The notes under the pieces: generated by a model | Database searches by the model: none | The model's input: only the letters and a program-made list of their open reading frames with translations | Told to the model about the DNA's origin: nothing | In this document: piece after piece, positions 21,471-30,288 of the stretch | How the letters are laid out: every line of letters begins with the position of its first letter | Numbering within the stretch: position 1 is the first letter of the stretch | Translations under genes and position numbers: made by a program | Assembly: GCA_900544765.1 (NCBI GenBank) | Contig: UQWI01000010.1 | Coordinates: forward strand, 1-64,000 | Length of the DNA stretch: 64,000 nt | DNA from: an uncultured Eubacteriales bacterium | GTDB lineage: Bacteria; Bacillota; Clostridia; Oscillospirales; Oscillospiraceae | Reading direction: 5' to 3'

Positions 21471-22370
21471 ATGCCCGATATAAAGAGAGTTATCGCACTG
21501 GGATTCTTTGACGGCGTCCATTTGGGCCACGCTGCGCTGATGCGCATGACGAAAAAGCGCGCCGAAGAGCGCGGGGTCACACCGGCTGTGCTGACCTTCG
21601 ATACGCACCCGGACACACTCGTGTTTGGGCAGGAGGTGCCGTTGATCACTTCACCGGAGGGACGCGCGGAGATAATCCGGCGCGTCTACGGTATAGACAG
21701 CGTCATATTCATCCACTTCAACCGCGCGGTCATGCAGATGCCCTGGCAGGACTTCCTGCGCTCTCTGATTGACGAGCTGCACGCGGTGCATGTCGTAGTG
21801 GGTTACGACTTCAGCTGCGGCTATCGCGGCGAGGGCAAGGCGCTCAAGATTGCCGGTTGGTGCTCTGAGCACGGCCTGGGCTGCGACATCATCAGCGCCG
21901 TCAAGGTCGACGGGGACGCCGTCAGCTCCACACGCATCAGGAAGTGCATCTCCGAGGGCAACATTGAAGAGGCAAACCGCCTGCTCGGCCACCCTCACTG
22001 CCTGGTGGACACCGTGCACTACGGCTTCCAGCTCGGCGGCAAGCTCGGTACGCCTACTATAAATATGCGCTTTGCCGAGGGAGTGCTTGTCCCACGCCAC
22101 GGCGTCTACGCCGCGAAGGTGTTCCTGGATAACGGCGAAGAGCACATGGCCGTCACGAATGTGGGCGTGCGCCCGACCGTCTCCGGCAGCGACCGCGTGA
22201 GCGTCGAGAGCTATATTCTCGACTTTACCGGCGACCTCTACGACCACACCGTGCGCGTGGAGTTCCACCACTTCATACGCGACGAGCACAGGTTCTCAGA
22301 TGTGGAGGAGCTCAAGGCGCAGATACTGCGCGACGCGAATACGACAAGGGAATACTTCGCCAATGCCTGA
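21471..22370 (+). CDS. ribF: Bifunctional riboflavin kinase/FAD synthetase
   Basis: A 299-residue protein. The N-terminal adenylyltransferase domain shows the nucleotide-binding GFFDGVHLGHAALM (residues about 12-25) and the SSTRIR motif (about 146-151). The C-terminal riboflavin kinase domain carries the GTPTINM motif (about 193-199) and ends around the conserved RVEFHHFIRDEHRFSD. It converts riboflavin to FMN and then FAD. This is the last gene of the rimP operon; rpsO and pnp, common next neighbours in Firmicutes, are absent. Confidence 0.95.
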   Translation: MPDIKRVIALGFFDGVHLGHAALMRMTKKRAEERGVTPAVLTFDTHPDTLVFGQEVPLITSPEGRAEIIRRVYGIDSVIFIHFNRAVMQMPWQDFLRSLIDELHAVHVVVGYDFSCGYRGEGKALKIAGWCSEHGLGCDIISAVKVDGDAVSSTRIRKCISEGNIEEANRLLGHPHCLVDTVHYGFQLGGKLGTPTINMRFAEGVLVPRHGVYAAKVFLDNGEEHMAVTNVGVRPTVSGSDRVSVESYILDFTGDLYDHTVRVEFHHFIRDEHRFSDVEELKAQILRDANTTREYFANA

Positions 22371-22371
22371 C

Positions 22372-22405
22372 AAACGCGCCCCGTCCTTCCGGCCGGGGCG
22401 CGTTT
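22372..22405 (+). terminator. Terminator of the rimP-ribF operon
   Basis: AAACGCGCCCCG pairs with CGGGGCGCGTTT two bases after the ribF stop. Confidence 0.85.
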
Positions 22406-22412
22406 AGTGTGT

Positions 22413-22439
22413 GAAAGCCCCGGATAAACCGGGGCTTTC
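22413..22439. terminator. Second terminator between convergent genes
   Basis: A perfect 11-bp stem (GAAAGCCCCGG) around ATAAA. It can serve the convergent flavoenzyme gene as well as ribF read-through. Confidence 0.7.
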
Positions 22440-22458
22440 TCTGTTGATGGAGGTGAAT

Positions 22459-24390
22459 TTAAAGCCTGACGGCAAGCTTGTACGCGGTGTGGATGGCGTC
22501 CATTATCTTCGCAGGACCCTTTGCGTCGCCGACAAGGTATACCTCACGGCCCTGGGCCTTGAGCTCGTCGCAGAGCGCGTGCTGGGCGGCTGCGCCGAAA
22601 GCGTAGACCACTGTATCAGCCTCAATTTTGCGCACCTCACCCTTAAACTTGACCATGACGCCGCCGTCGACAATCTCCAGCGGTGTGGTATTCGTGCAGA
22701 TATTCATGCCAGCCTTCTCGATGCGCTCCGTATAGGCAAGCGCGTCCGTTGACGCTACGCCCTTCATTATCTGCGGACCGCGGCCCACAAGCGTGACATC
22801 GTGGCCGTTTTCAGCCAGCCATAGCGCGGTCTCGCTGCCGACAAGGCCGACGCCCAGCATGACGACCTTGTGGCCGACCTTAGCTTTGCCCTTCAGTACG
22901 TCGGCCGCATCTACCGCCTTCTCGGCTCCGGGCAGCGGGCAGGCCTTGGGCCTGCTGCCGGTGGCGCAGATTACGGCGTCAAAGCTGGTGAGGTCGGACG
23001 GTATGGCGGCTTTATGCTCCAGCTTGACACCCTGCTTGTTAACGGCAGTGATTAGGTAATCCCTGAAACCACGGATGTCGGCCTTGAATTCGGGCACAGA
23101 GGCTTCGTTGAGCTGACCGCCCAGTTCGCCCATCTCGAAGAGAGTGACGGAATGACCACGCAATGAGAGAACACGCGCCGCCTCGAGACCAGCAGGGCCG
23201 CCACCGACAACGGCGATGTTCTTTTTAACAGCAGCAGGAGTGATTTCCAGCTCACCTTCGCGGCTTATCTGCGGATTGAGGGCACATGTGACGGCCTTGT
23301 AGCAATAGAAGGAGCGCTCAAGGCAGCCTTCGTTGCACCGGATACAGGGACGAATATCCTCCGGATGGTCGGCCTCGGCCTTTTTCGGCCACTCAGGGTC
23401 GGCCCAGAGCGGGCGTCCAAGGCCAACAAAATCTCCCTTTCCGGAGGCAATAATCTCTTCAGCAAGGTCAGGGGTAGTAATAGAGCCGGAGGCTATAACT
23501 GGGACGGAGACCGCCTTCTTTACCTCAGCGGCCGCCCAGGTGTTGTGGCAGTGGCTCATTGCCATAGGCGAGGTCTGATGAATCATAGTGTGGTGGTCAC
23601 CGCCGGAGATGTGGAATGCATTGATGCCCTCGTTTTCCAGCACTTTAGCCAACGCTACTGTCTCCTCAATCGGGAAGCCGTCCGGTTCATAGTCTGTGCC
23701 GCTCAAGCGGATGGTAACAGGAAAGTCCGGGCCGACCTTTTTGCGCACATCGCGGGCTATCTCCACGTAGATGCGCATGCGGTTTTCAAGCGAGCCGCCG
23801 TAGAGGTCGGTGCGGTGGTTCGTGGTGGGTGAGAAGAAGTTGGTAAGCAGGTAGCCGTGTGCACCGTGAATCTCAACGAGGTCGAAGCCGGCGGTCTTTG
23901 CGCGCCAGGCCGCGTCGCCGAAGGCATGTACTATGTCCTGTATTTCATCTATAGTCAGGACATGCGGCACAGCCTGCACACCGTACTGGTCCCAGAGCTT
24001 TGGCCAGGGGATGGCGCTTGGGGCGCAGATGGGCTGGGTACCCAGGAACTTCTGACGGCCGCAGTGCTCAATCTGGATGCCTGCTGCGGCGCCGCACTCC
24101 TTTATGTTTTCTGCCAACCAAGTGAGGCCGGTGATATGCTCATTCTGAGAGATGCCCAGGTGGCAGTGCGCGCTCTTTGAGCCTATATCATCTACGTAGG
24201 CATACTCGACGATTATCATGCCCGCGCCGCCTGACGCCTGGTTGCGGTAATAGCGTATCAGCCTCTCAGAAACGGTTCCGTCCTTGTTGCTCATTCCGGA
24301 AGACTGAGGGGCTTTCATTATGCGGTTTTTAAGCTCCAGAGTTCCGATTTTGCCCGGTGTGAATACATGTGGGAAAAGCTTGCTGGCCAT
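22459..24390 (-). CDS. Old Yellow Enzyme-type FMN/FAD/4Fe-4S oxidoreductase (2,4-dienoyl-CoA reductase/BaiCD-like)
   Basis: A 643-residue protein of the family that joins an FMN TIM barrel, an iron-sulfur cluster and FAD/NAD(P) domains. The N-terminal barrel (about 1-340) has LKNRIMKAPQSSG and the HGAHGYLLTNFFSP segment with FMN/substrate residues. Cysteines CIRCNEGC...CYKAVTC (about 348-371) bind the 4Fe-4S cluster. The dinucleotide motif GGGPAGLEAARVL begins the FAD domain, and GVGLVGSETALWLAENG the NAD(P) domain. Relatives reduce activated C=C bonds (2,4-dienoyl-CoA, 2-enoates, 3-oxo-delta4 steroids in BaiCD). The substrate here is not known. The gene is divergent from a Crp/Fnr regulator, probably its controller. 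Confidence 0.85.
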   Translation of the reverse strand: MASKLFPHVFTPGKIGTLELKNRIMKAPQSSGMSNKDGTVSERLIRYYRNQASGGAGMIIVEYAYVDDIGSKSAHCHLGISQNEHITGLTWLAENIKECGAAAGIQIEHCGRQKFLGTQPICAPSAIPWPKLWDQYGVQAVPHVLTIDEIQDIVHAFGDAAWRAKTAGFDLVEIHGAHGYLLTNFFSPTTNHRTDLYGGSLENRMRIYVEIARDVRKKVGPDFPVTIRLSGTDYEPDGFPIEETVALAKVLENEGINAFHISGGDHHTMIHQTSPMAMSHCHNTWAAAEVKKAVSVPVIASGSITTPDLAEEIIASGKGDFVGLGRPLWADPEWPKKAEADHPEDIRPCIRCNEGCLERSFYCYKAVTCALNPQISREGELEITPAAVKKNIAVVGGGPAGLEAARVLSLRGHSVTLFEMGELGGQLNEASVPEFKADIRGFRDYLITAVNKQGVKLEHKAAIPSDLTSFDAVICATGSRPKACPLPGAEKAVDAADVLKGKAKVGHKVVMLGVGLVGSETALWLAENGHDVTLVGRGPQIMKGVASTDALAYTERIEKAGMNICTNTTPLEIVDGGVMVKFKGEVRKIEADTVVYAFGAAAQHALCDELKAQGREVYLVGDAKGPAKIMDAIHTAYKLAVRL

Positions 24391-24461
24391 AGATGTACCT
24401 CCTTACGTTGTGTTATGTCTGAATCAACCGCGCAGTACAACTGCATTTCCAGTATAGAGTA

Positions 24462-24490
24462 TTGACAAATAAAAAACGATATCTTATGAT
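24462..24490 (+). promoter_or_regulatory. Promoter of the Crp/Fnr-family gene with overlapping dyad
   Basis: TTGACA (24462-24467), 17-base spacer, TATGAT (24485-24490). The inverted repeat ATATC-TTAT-GATAT (24480-24493) covers the -10, so a bound protein would block it. The region is much more AT-rich than its surroundings. Confidence 0.7.
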
Positions 24491-24512
24491 ATATTTATAA
24501 AATTTTCTGGTG

Positions 24513-25211
24513 ATGGAAATGGAAAACAAATACCCGAATCGTTTGACATTTGTCTTAGAGGACAGCTTGGCAAAATATAGAAACTTAATTATAAACTGTG
24601 GGATTGAGAGCGTTACAGTACCAAGAAACACTGTTCTGAGCAGAGGCGGAGAATCTACTCGGCACGTATATTTTATACTGGATGGCATGACGAAGGCCAG
24701 TGTGGTGAACGCGAACGGTTATGAAAGGATTTTAGGCTACCAGAAGAAAAACACCTTCTGCGCAATGGACGGACTGAGAAACGACGAGGGCGTGTTCGTG
24801 ACAGTCACGACTGTGGTGGACTCAAATGTCATCCCTTTGGATATTGACCGAATCGCCGGGCTTATGTCCGGCAACAGGGATTTCGCAAGGGATATGCTGC
24901 TCTACTATTCAGATGTGCTGAAAATCATGTGCTTGGACGCGGAGTCGCAGAGCAGCAACTCAGTCCTGAATAAGCTGGCGAACTTTATACAGTTGTATAT
25001 GCAGAGCGAGGACTATCTGCGCTATGGATATCTGCCGTTTTCCCAGCAGGAGCTGGCTTCGGCAATAGGTGCTTCCCGCGTGCAGGTAGCGCGCGTGTGT
25101 GAGCAGCTGAAAAGGGCGAGGATAGTTGACATAAAAAAGAGGAGGCTCTACATACTTAAGCTCGATGAGCTGGCTGAAATGACCAGCCTGGAAGTTCCCT
25201 CTTATAGATAA
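24513..25211 (+). CDS. Crp/Fnr-family transcription regulator
   Basis: About 232 residues. The N-terminal cyclic-nucleotide-binding-like beta barrel (about 20-130) has the GGESTRHVYFILDGMTKASV pattern. The C-terminal winged helix includes FSQQELASAIGASRVQVARV (about 178-197), the usual recognition helix region. It lacks the Fnr N-terminal cysteine cluster, so direct oxygen sensing is unlikely; a ligand cannot be named. The start is uncertain: GTG 24510, ATG 24513 and ATG 24519 are in frame, none with a Shine-Dalgarno sequence, and the predicted leader is only about 15-20 nt. It probably controls the divergent flavoenzyme gene and itself. Confidence 0.8.
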   Translation: MEMENKYPNRLTFVLEDSLAKYRNLIINCGIESVTVPRNTVLSRGGESTRHVYFILDGMTKASVVNANGYERILGYQKKNTFCAMDGLRNDEGVFVTVTTVVDSNVIPLDIDRIAGLMSGNRDFARDMLLYYSDVLKIMCLDAESQSSNSVLNKLANFIQLYMQSEDYLRYGYLPFSQQELASAIGASRVQVARVCEQLKRARIVDIKKRRLYILKLDELAEMTSLEVPSYR

Positions 25212-25350
25212 GCAGCGTCGGCTCAAACTCTGCCGGTTTTACCAAACTGCAGCCCATGACCGTAAAACAGATGCGGGCAGCGGATGTCTTTCAAGTGACC
25301 GTGAATGCAAGGATGCAGAGATAAGCGGCGGCTTGTATGAGCCATATTTG

Positions 25351-25359
25351 TGTTATAAT
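25351..25359 (+). promoter_or_regulatory. Extended -10 promoter before the DUF1648 gene
   Basis: TGT followed by TATAAT, an extended -10 element, about 110 bases before the gene. The best -35 (TTGTAT at 25333) has a short 15-base spacing. The rest of 25212-25468 shows nothing recognisable. Confidence 0.45.
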
Positions 25360-25468
25360 ATAATAAAATTTTACAGTTAATTGACCCTCATCCACGGCAA
25401 TATCCATTTCGGCAGGAGGCGGAACTGGAATGCTGAGGGCAGGAATTTGAACTGGGAGGCCATCAGCC

Positions 25469-25927
25469 ATGAGGAAGCATAGTTTGGATAAGCTGATGAA
25501 CCGGCTGAGCCTGCTGTTATTGCTGTGCACGGCGGTGTTTCTGGCAGTCTATTGGCGGCGCATCCCGGAAGAAGTCCCTATGCACTTTAACGCCGCAGGC
25601 GAAATTGACCGCTGGGGCTCCAAGTGGGGGCTGCTGATGCTGCCGGTGATCACTTGGCTGGTGTACGGTTTTCTGACGGTGGCCGAGCAGATCTTCGGCA
25701 TATGCGGCAGCGGGGCCAAAGGGCCTGAGAAAAACCGGGAGCAGGCCTTTATCCTGCTCGGCCATCTTCTCAGTACGCAGAAGCTGCTGTTCACAGCCCT
25801 GTTTACCTGGATTACTCTTTGGTGCGCCCTGGCTCAGCCCCTGCCGGCGTGGTTTTCACCGGTAACACTGGCGGTGGTGTTTGGGGACATGGCCTACTGG
25901 ATAGTCAGGTTAATCCAGAACAAATAA
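25469..25927 (+). CDS. DUF1648 domain membrane protein
   Basis: A 152-residue protein with four hydrophobic segments (about 13-28, 49-68, 97-118 and 124-146). Between the first two lies the DUF1648 signature IPEEVPMHFNAAGEIDRWGS (about residues 32-51). DUF1648 occurs in SdpI-like immunity proteins and many uncharacterised membrane proteins of Firmicutes. No SdpC/SdpR partners are seen here, so a bacteriocin-immunity role cannot be claimed. The ATG is preceded by a GGGAGG about 12 bases upstream. Confidence 0.75.
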   Translation: MRKHSLDKLMNRLSLLLLLCTAVFLAVYWRRIPEEVPMHFNAAGEIDRWGSKWGLLMLPVITWLVYGFLTVAEQIFGICGSGAKGPEKNREQAFILLGHLLSTQKLLFTALFTWITLWCALAQPLPAWFSPVTLAVVFGDMAYWIVRLIQNK

Positions 25928-25981
25928 CTCCGATAAGAGTAAGAAAGGTGCGTGCTTCCGCAGCGCCCTTTTTATATCGGA
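25928..25981 (+). terminator. Terminator after the DUF1648 gene
   Basis: AAAGGTGCGTGC pairs imperfectly with GCAGCGCCCTTT and is followed by Ts. An outer arm CTCCGATA (25928-25935) also pairs with TATCGGAG (25974-25981), so the whole segment is one long hairpin. Confidence 0.75.
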
Positions 25982-26045
25982 GCAAGTTCCGGCAATTCAC
26001 GGAGTTTTCCAATTTTACTTAAAAAAGGGGCCGGGAAGTACACAC

Positions 26046-26074
26046 TTGAAGTGCGGCGCGAAATCTGGTATCAT
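26046..26074 (+). promoter_or_regulatory. Promoter of the small lipoprotein gene
   Basis: TTGAAG (26046-26051), 17-base spacer, TATCAT (26069-26074). Confidence 0.55.
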
Positions 26075-26106
26075 AATTCGGATTTTGTGCTAAAGAGGTG
26101 ATTGCC

Positions 26107-26658
26107 GTGCGTGCAAGGCTGCTGTCTCTGCTGTTGACTGCGAGCATATGCTTGTCTTTCGCAGGCTGCGGCGGCCTGGCGGGTGCGCTGGGCGGTATTT
26201 TGATAGAGCCGATGGGGTACGAGGACGCAGAGGCGCACATTCTCAGCCTGAAATACGCCCGGGCGGGAGGCTCCGACATCGAGTTTGAGGTGTTTACGCT
26301 TCAGGACGGAGCCTGGACTGGGCCCGCTCCGGAGTTTGCTATACCGGACGTCAACAGAGAGGGCTCGATGGACGTCATCTTCAATTTTATGCCGGAGAGG
26401 ATATCAGCCCGGATAACCGGCGGGAACACCGATACGCTGAACGCCGTGTCCGACATGGGCGACATGGAGGAGCCTGAGAGCGCCTCTCAGGGTGTGGTTT
26501 ACATAACCTCACAGGCCGGCCTGCAGCCGGGCGAGCGCCTGCCTGTAGCCATGCAGTATTACGGCGGGGATGGGGAGCCGCAGCTGAGTGCCTGCGCGGA
26601 GCCCGAGGCGCTTGACGGCTACGATGCCGTCTATGTGCTGACAGTAAAATTTGAATAA
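26107..26658 (+). CDS. Small predicted lipoprotein of unknown function
   Basis: A 183-residue protein with a lipoprotein signal: a basic start, a hydrophobic core (LLSLLLTASICLSFA) and lipobox FAGC, giving cysteine 21 as the lipidated residue. The mature part is acidic, with a beta-rich middle and a C-terminal domain ending VYVLTVKFE. I do not recognise a family. GTG 26107 is chosen because AAAGAGGTG lies seven bases before it; a GTG at 26098 is part of that ribosome site. It is a single-gene unit with its own promoter and terminator. Confidence 0.7.
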   Translation: MRARLLSLLLTASICLSFAGCGGLAGALGGILIEPMGYEDAEAHILSLKYARAGGSDIEFEVFTLQDGAWTGPAPEFAIPDVNREGSMDVIFNFMPERISARITGGNTDTLNAVSDMGDMEEPESASQGVVYITSQAGLQPGERLPVAMQYYGGDGEPQLSACAEPEALDGYDAVYVLTVKFE

Positions 26659-26661
26659 AGC

Positions 26662-26698
26662 AGCGCCGCCCGGAAAATTGCTCCGGGCGGCGCTTTTT
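26662..26698. terminator. Bidirectional terminator between lipoprotein gene and murF
   Basis: A 13-bp stem (AGCGCCGCCCGGA and complement) followed by TTTTT on the plus strand. It lies between the convergent gene ends. Confidence 0.85.
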
Positions 26699-26706
26699 AA
26701 TGCGGC

Positions 26707-28029
26707 TTATGAGAACAGCTCCTTCAGCGCCTCGGTGACGGCCTCGAAACCCATTGCGTGGCTGGCCTTGACCAGGACGACGTCGCCCGGCCTGACGTAC
26801 TCGGGCAGGGCCGAGATAAGCTCTTCGCGCGTGTCGAAGTGTACGCCGCCCATGGCGCGGGACTCCTCGCCGGAGCAGAGCAGCAGCGCGCCGCGCGAGA
26901 GAGCCGCGTCTCCGACCTCGCGGTGCATTTTCGCGCTGTCGGGGCCGAGATTGAGCATGTCGCCGAGTATGCACACGAGCCTGCCCGGCAAATCTGAGGC
27001 GGACTTCACGGCGAGCACGGCAGAATCCGGGTTGGAGTTGTAGCAGTCGTCGACGATGGTGACGCCGCCTGCGCGTATTACGCTGGTGCGGCGGCCGACG
27101 GGGGCGTACTTTGCCACGCCCGCGGCTATCTGCCCGTCGCTCAGGCCGAGCTCCATGCCGACGCAGGCCGCGGCCAGTGCGGCGCTGATGAGCTGGCGGC
27201 CGAAGGCGTTCACGCTCACAGTGAAGCGCCGCTCGCCTCGCACGACGTCGAAGCTTACGCCGCCGTCAAGGCGCACGTTCTCAGCGCGCACGTCGTTGCC
27301 CCCGCCCAGCCCGTATTTTATGAGCCGCTGGCGGGGCTTGAGCGAGGCGAGCTTTTGGTCGTCGCCGTTGACAATGACGAGCGCTCCCTCGTCCATCTCG
27401 TCGAGCAATTCCGTCTTGGCCTTGAGCACACCGTCGAGGTCGTGCAGGAGGTTCAGGTGCGAGCGGCCTATGAGCGTATAGACCGCAATATCTGGGCGCG
27501 CCATCGAACCGAGACGGTGCATTTCGCCGAAGTCGCTGATTCCGAGCTCGACCACGGCGGCTTCGGTGTCGGGCGCGATGCGGAAAAGCGTGAGAGGCAC
27601 GCCGAGCTCGTTGTTGAGGTTGCCCTCGGTGCGCAGGGTGTTGAAGCGTTCGGCCAGGACGCAGGCGCACATCTCCTTGGTTGTGGTCTTGCCGCTGGAG
27701 CCCACGACGCCCACGACCGGTCCGGCGAACATGTCGCGGCAGCGGCGCGCGAGCGCTGCCATGGCTTTTGTCACGTCGGGCACGACTATGACGCCGCCGT
27801 CCACGCCCTCGGGCACACGCTCTGCCAGGACGCAGGGAGAACCTTGGCTGAGCGCCGAGGCGATGTAGCTGTGTCCGTCCACACGCTCGCCGCGCAGGGC
27901 GCAGAACATTACGCCGGGCGCGGCCCTGCGGCTGTCTATAACAGCGCCGGTTACGGCGGCGTTTGCGTCGCCGCCAATCAGCCTTCCGCCTGTTGCGGCG
28001 GCTATGTCTCCAACTGTGAGTCCGGTCAT
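26707..28029 (-). CDS. murF: UDP-MurNAc-tripeptide--D-Ala-D-Ala ligase MurF
   Basis: A 440-residue Mur ligase. The N-terminal domain begins TVGDIAAATGGRLIGGD; the ATP loop GVVGSSGKTTTKEM is near residues 107-120; NLNNELGVPLTLF follows at about 140, and DDCYNSNPDSA (about 325) marks the C-terminal domain hinge. It adds D-Ala-D-Ala to the peptidoglycan precursor in the cytoplasm. It follows ddl, which makes that dipeptide, by 18 bases; the two form an operon. Confidence 0.96.
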   Translation of the reverse strand: MTGLTVGDIAAATGGRLIGGDANAAVTGAVIDSRRAAPGVMFCALRGERVDGHSYIASALSQGSPCVLAERVPEGVDGGVIVVPDVTKAMAALARRCRDMFAGPVVGVVGSSGKTTTKEMCACVLAERFNTLRTEGNLNNELGVPLTLFRIAPDTEAAVVELGISDFGEMHRLGSMARPDIAVYTLIGRSHLNLLHDLDGVLKAKTELLDEMDEGALVIVNGDDQKLASLKPRQRLIKYGLGGGNDVRAENVRLDGGVSFDVVRGERRFTVSVNAFGRQLISAALAAACVGMELGLSDGQIAAGVAKYAPVGRRTSVIRAGGVTIVDDCYNSNPDSAVLAVKSASDLPGRLVCILGDMLNLGPDSAKMHREVGDAALSRGALLLCSGEESRAMGGVHFDTREELISALPEYVRPGDVVLVKASHAMGFEAVTEALKELFS

Positions 28030-28047
28030 ATCCTTACCTCCGTATCT

Positions 28048-29070
28048 TTAGAACGCCAGGTCTATAAGCGCCTGGCAGAGCTGTTCGTAATCCATCCCTG
28101 CGGCCGCCGCCTCCTGCGGCGCCAGGCTGGTCGGGGTCATGCCTGGCAGGGTGTTTATCTCGAGGAACCACAGCTTGTTGTCGCCGTCGAGTATGAAGTC
28201 GGCCCTCGCCAGCGCGCCGAGCCCGAGCTCATCGTAGACTGCCAGCGCGTACCGGGCGAGCTCCGCCTCGGTCTCGGGCGGTATGGGCGCGGGCGTAACC
28301 TCTAGCGCACGCCCGGGGACATACTTGTTCCTGTAGTCGTAGAAGCCATCACCCGGCATTATCTCTATGCTGGGCAGGAGCTTGCCGCCGAGAATGGAAA
28401 TCTGCACATCCCGCCCGGCTATGTACTCTTCAACCAATATGCCGCTGCCCTGCGCTTCGGCGTGACGGACGGCGGACGCCAATTCCTCTTGGGTGCGGGC
28501 GATGGCCACGCCTATGCTCGAGCCGGAGTCGACCGGCTTCACCACGCAGGGCAGGGGGAAGCTGAGAGCCCCGGAGACCTTGCCGCGGCGGTAAAAGCGC
28601 CACTCCGGCGTAGGTACGCCGGCACGTCCGGCGAGGATTTTGGTCAGGCGTTTGTCCATCGCCAGCGCGCTGCCCAGATAGCCGCTGCCGGTGTATTTGA
28701 TGCCCATCAGGTCGAAGGCGGCCTGGACGCGGCCGTCCTCGCCGCACTGCCCGTGCAGGGCGAGAAAGACAAGCTCTGCGTATGAGCAGATATTCAGCAC
28801 GCGCTCGCCGAACATGCCCGCGCCGCCGTATCTCCTGGAGGCTCTTACTTTTTCAAGGTCCGGTTCCGACTCCGCCGCAGACGACGTATCCGGCAGCGGC
28901 AGGTCAAAGGCCTCGTCCAGCGAGCCGTCAAAGCCCTCGAGCCCTAAGTACATGTCTACGAGCGCGGCGCGGTGGCCGAGTGAGCGCAGGGCCGAGGCTA
29001 TGCGTCCTCCGCTGGATATCGAGACGTTACGCTCCGGAGAGAGCCCGCCGCAGAGCACGACTATGTTCAC
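28048..29070 (-). CDS. ddl: D-alanine--D-alanine ligase
   Basis: A 340-residue ATP-grasp ligase. NIVVLCGGLSPERNVSISSG at the start is the family motif (GGxSxExxVS). LALHGQCGEDG near residue 108, PCVVKPVDSGSSIGV (about 178-192), VEEYIAGRDVQISIL and the C-terminal FLEINTLPGMTPTS complete the pattern. It joins two D-alanines for cell-wall synthesis. GTG 29070 is used: GGGAGG lies seven bases upstream, while the ATG at 29076 abuts that ribosome site. It stands first in an operon with murF. Confidence 0.95.
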   Translation of the reverse strand: MNIVVLCGGLSPERNVSISSGGRIASALRSLGHRAALVDMYLGLEGFDGSLDEAFDLPLPDTSSAAESEPDLEKVRASRRYGGAGMFGERVLNICSYAELVFLALHGQCGEDGRVQAAFDLMGIKYTGSGYLGSALAMDKRLTKILAGRAGVPTPEWRFYRRGKVSGALSFPLPCVVKPVDSGSSIGVAIARTQEELASAVRHAEAQGSGILVEEYIAGRDVQISILGGKLLPSIEIMPGDGFYDYRNKYVPGRALEVTPAPIPPETEAELARYALAVYDELGLGALARADFILDGDNKLWFLEINTLPGMTPTSLAPQEAAAAGMDYEQLCQALIDLAF

Positions 29071-29101
29071 ACACATACCTCCCGGGATTTTTGTTCATTA
29101 T

Positions 29102-29130
29102 ATTCTAACACAAGGCGCCTGGTGATACAA
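29102..29130 (-). promoter_or_regulatory. ddl-murF promoter
   Basis: On the minus strand TTGTAT (29130-29125), 17-base spacer and TAGAAT (29107-29102). An overlapping TATAAT is also present slightly closer to the gene. Confidence 0.6.
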
Positions 29131-29188
29131 ACGGTTTGTTCGGCGCGGGACGGACTGCGCAAAATAGTGAAAAACATCGCAGGGGTAA

Positions 29189-29217
29189 TTGCCATACAGA
29201 TTCAGCTGTGATATAAT
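29189..29217 (+). promoter_or_regulatory. Promoter of the exonuclease gene
   Basis: TTGCCA (29189-29194), 17-base spacer, TATAAT (29212-29217) with an extended TGA in front. Confidence 0.75.
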
Positions 29218-29254
29218 CTGTGGCGAATGTGTGAACAAAGGGGACGGTTGACTA

Positions 29255-30223
29255 ATGAATTATGTGGTGGTGGATTTGGAGTGGAATCAGGCCATGAGCT
29301 CCAAGTCCTCCGTGTTCAACAAGCTGCCCATACATCTGCGCGGAGAGATAATACAGATAGGCGCCGTGCGCCTGAATGACGACATGACCCCCGGCGAGGA
29401 ATTCCAGATAGACGTAAAGCCCGTCTATTTCAAGCGCATGCACTACAAGGTGAAGAAGCTCACCGGTTTCGACAAGGAGCGGCTGAGCCACGGCGTGCCT
29501 TTTGCAGAGGCCTTCAGGCAGTTCCGCGAGTGGTGCGGCGAGGACGTGACTTTTATCACCTGGGGCTATGACGACCAGGGTATAATGGAACAGAACATCA
29601 TAATCCACGACCTGGACTGGGACTGGATAGCCGGCTGGATAAACCTGCAGCTCATCTACAACCTGCAGACCGGCGGGGACAAGAATCAGAAGAGCCTCGG
29701 CACTGCCATGGAGCACTTCGGGATAGAGCAGACCCGCGTGGCGCACGACGCCCTCGGCGACGCATACAACACTGCGCTGGTGTGCTCAAAGCTGGACATG
29801 GAGTCGGGGCTTGCCCAATATGCCCAGGCGCAGGAGATACTCGCCCGGAGAACGCCCTGCGAGCACAAGCCGCAGGACGGCCCAGAACCCATCGCCCACG
29901 CCTCGCGCACCGGCTACGCCTCCAAGGGCGACGCCTTTGCGGACAAGACGCTGTCGGAGCCTCACTGCCCCATCTGCGGCGGGGATCTGAGCTTCGCCAA
30001 GTGGGTCAACCAGGGAGACCACAGGTATATGAACCTTGCCGAGTGCCACGCAGACGGCAAGCTGCTGCTGCGCATACGTTTCAAGCACCAGCCGGACGGC
30101 ACATACTCGGCCGCGTGCCTGGCCTACAACGCCGACGAAGCGATGCAGGAGTACTACGCCGCCAAGGCCGCGCAGCCCAGGAGCCGCGGCAGGCGCCGCC
30201 GCAAGAGGAAAAAGGTGCAGTAA
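29255..30223 (+). CDS. DEDDh 3'-5' exonuclease with C-terminal zinc-knuckle-like region
   Basis: A 322-residue protein. The exonuclease domain (about 1-190) shows the first DEDD motif YVVVDLEWNQ (Asp7, Glu9), EIIQIGAVRL, the second Asp in FITWGYDDQG (about 107-116) and VAHDALGDAYNTA (about 165-177) with His and the last Asp. These are features of the epsilon/KapD-like exonucleases that trim DNA or RNA 3' ends. A C-terminal part has CPIC (about residue 235) and a later cysteine, then ends in a very basic tail (PRSRGRRRRKRKKV). The substrate is unknown; the basic tail suggests nucleic acid or ribosome binding. Confidence 0.8.
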   Translation: MNYVVVDLEWNQAMSSKSSVFNKLPIHLRGEIIQIGAVRLNDDMTPGEEFQIDVKPVYFKRMHYKVKKLTGFDKERLSHGVPFAEAFRQFREWCGEDVTFITWGYDDQGIMEQNIIIHDLDWDWIAGWINLQLIYNLQTGGDKNQKSLGTAMEHFGIEQTRVAHDALGDAYNTALVCSKLDMESGLAQYAQAQEILARRTPCEHKPQDGPEPIAHASRTGYASKGDAFADKTLSEPHCPICGGDLSFAKWVNQGDHRYMNLAECHADGKLLLRIRFKHQPDGTYSAACLAYNADEAMQEYYAAKAAQPRSRGRRRRKRKKVQ

Positions 30224-30288
30224 TATTAAATCCAGTATTTCTGTCAAATATAAATAATGCTTGCATTTGTCGTGGAGATTGTTAAACA

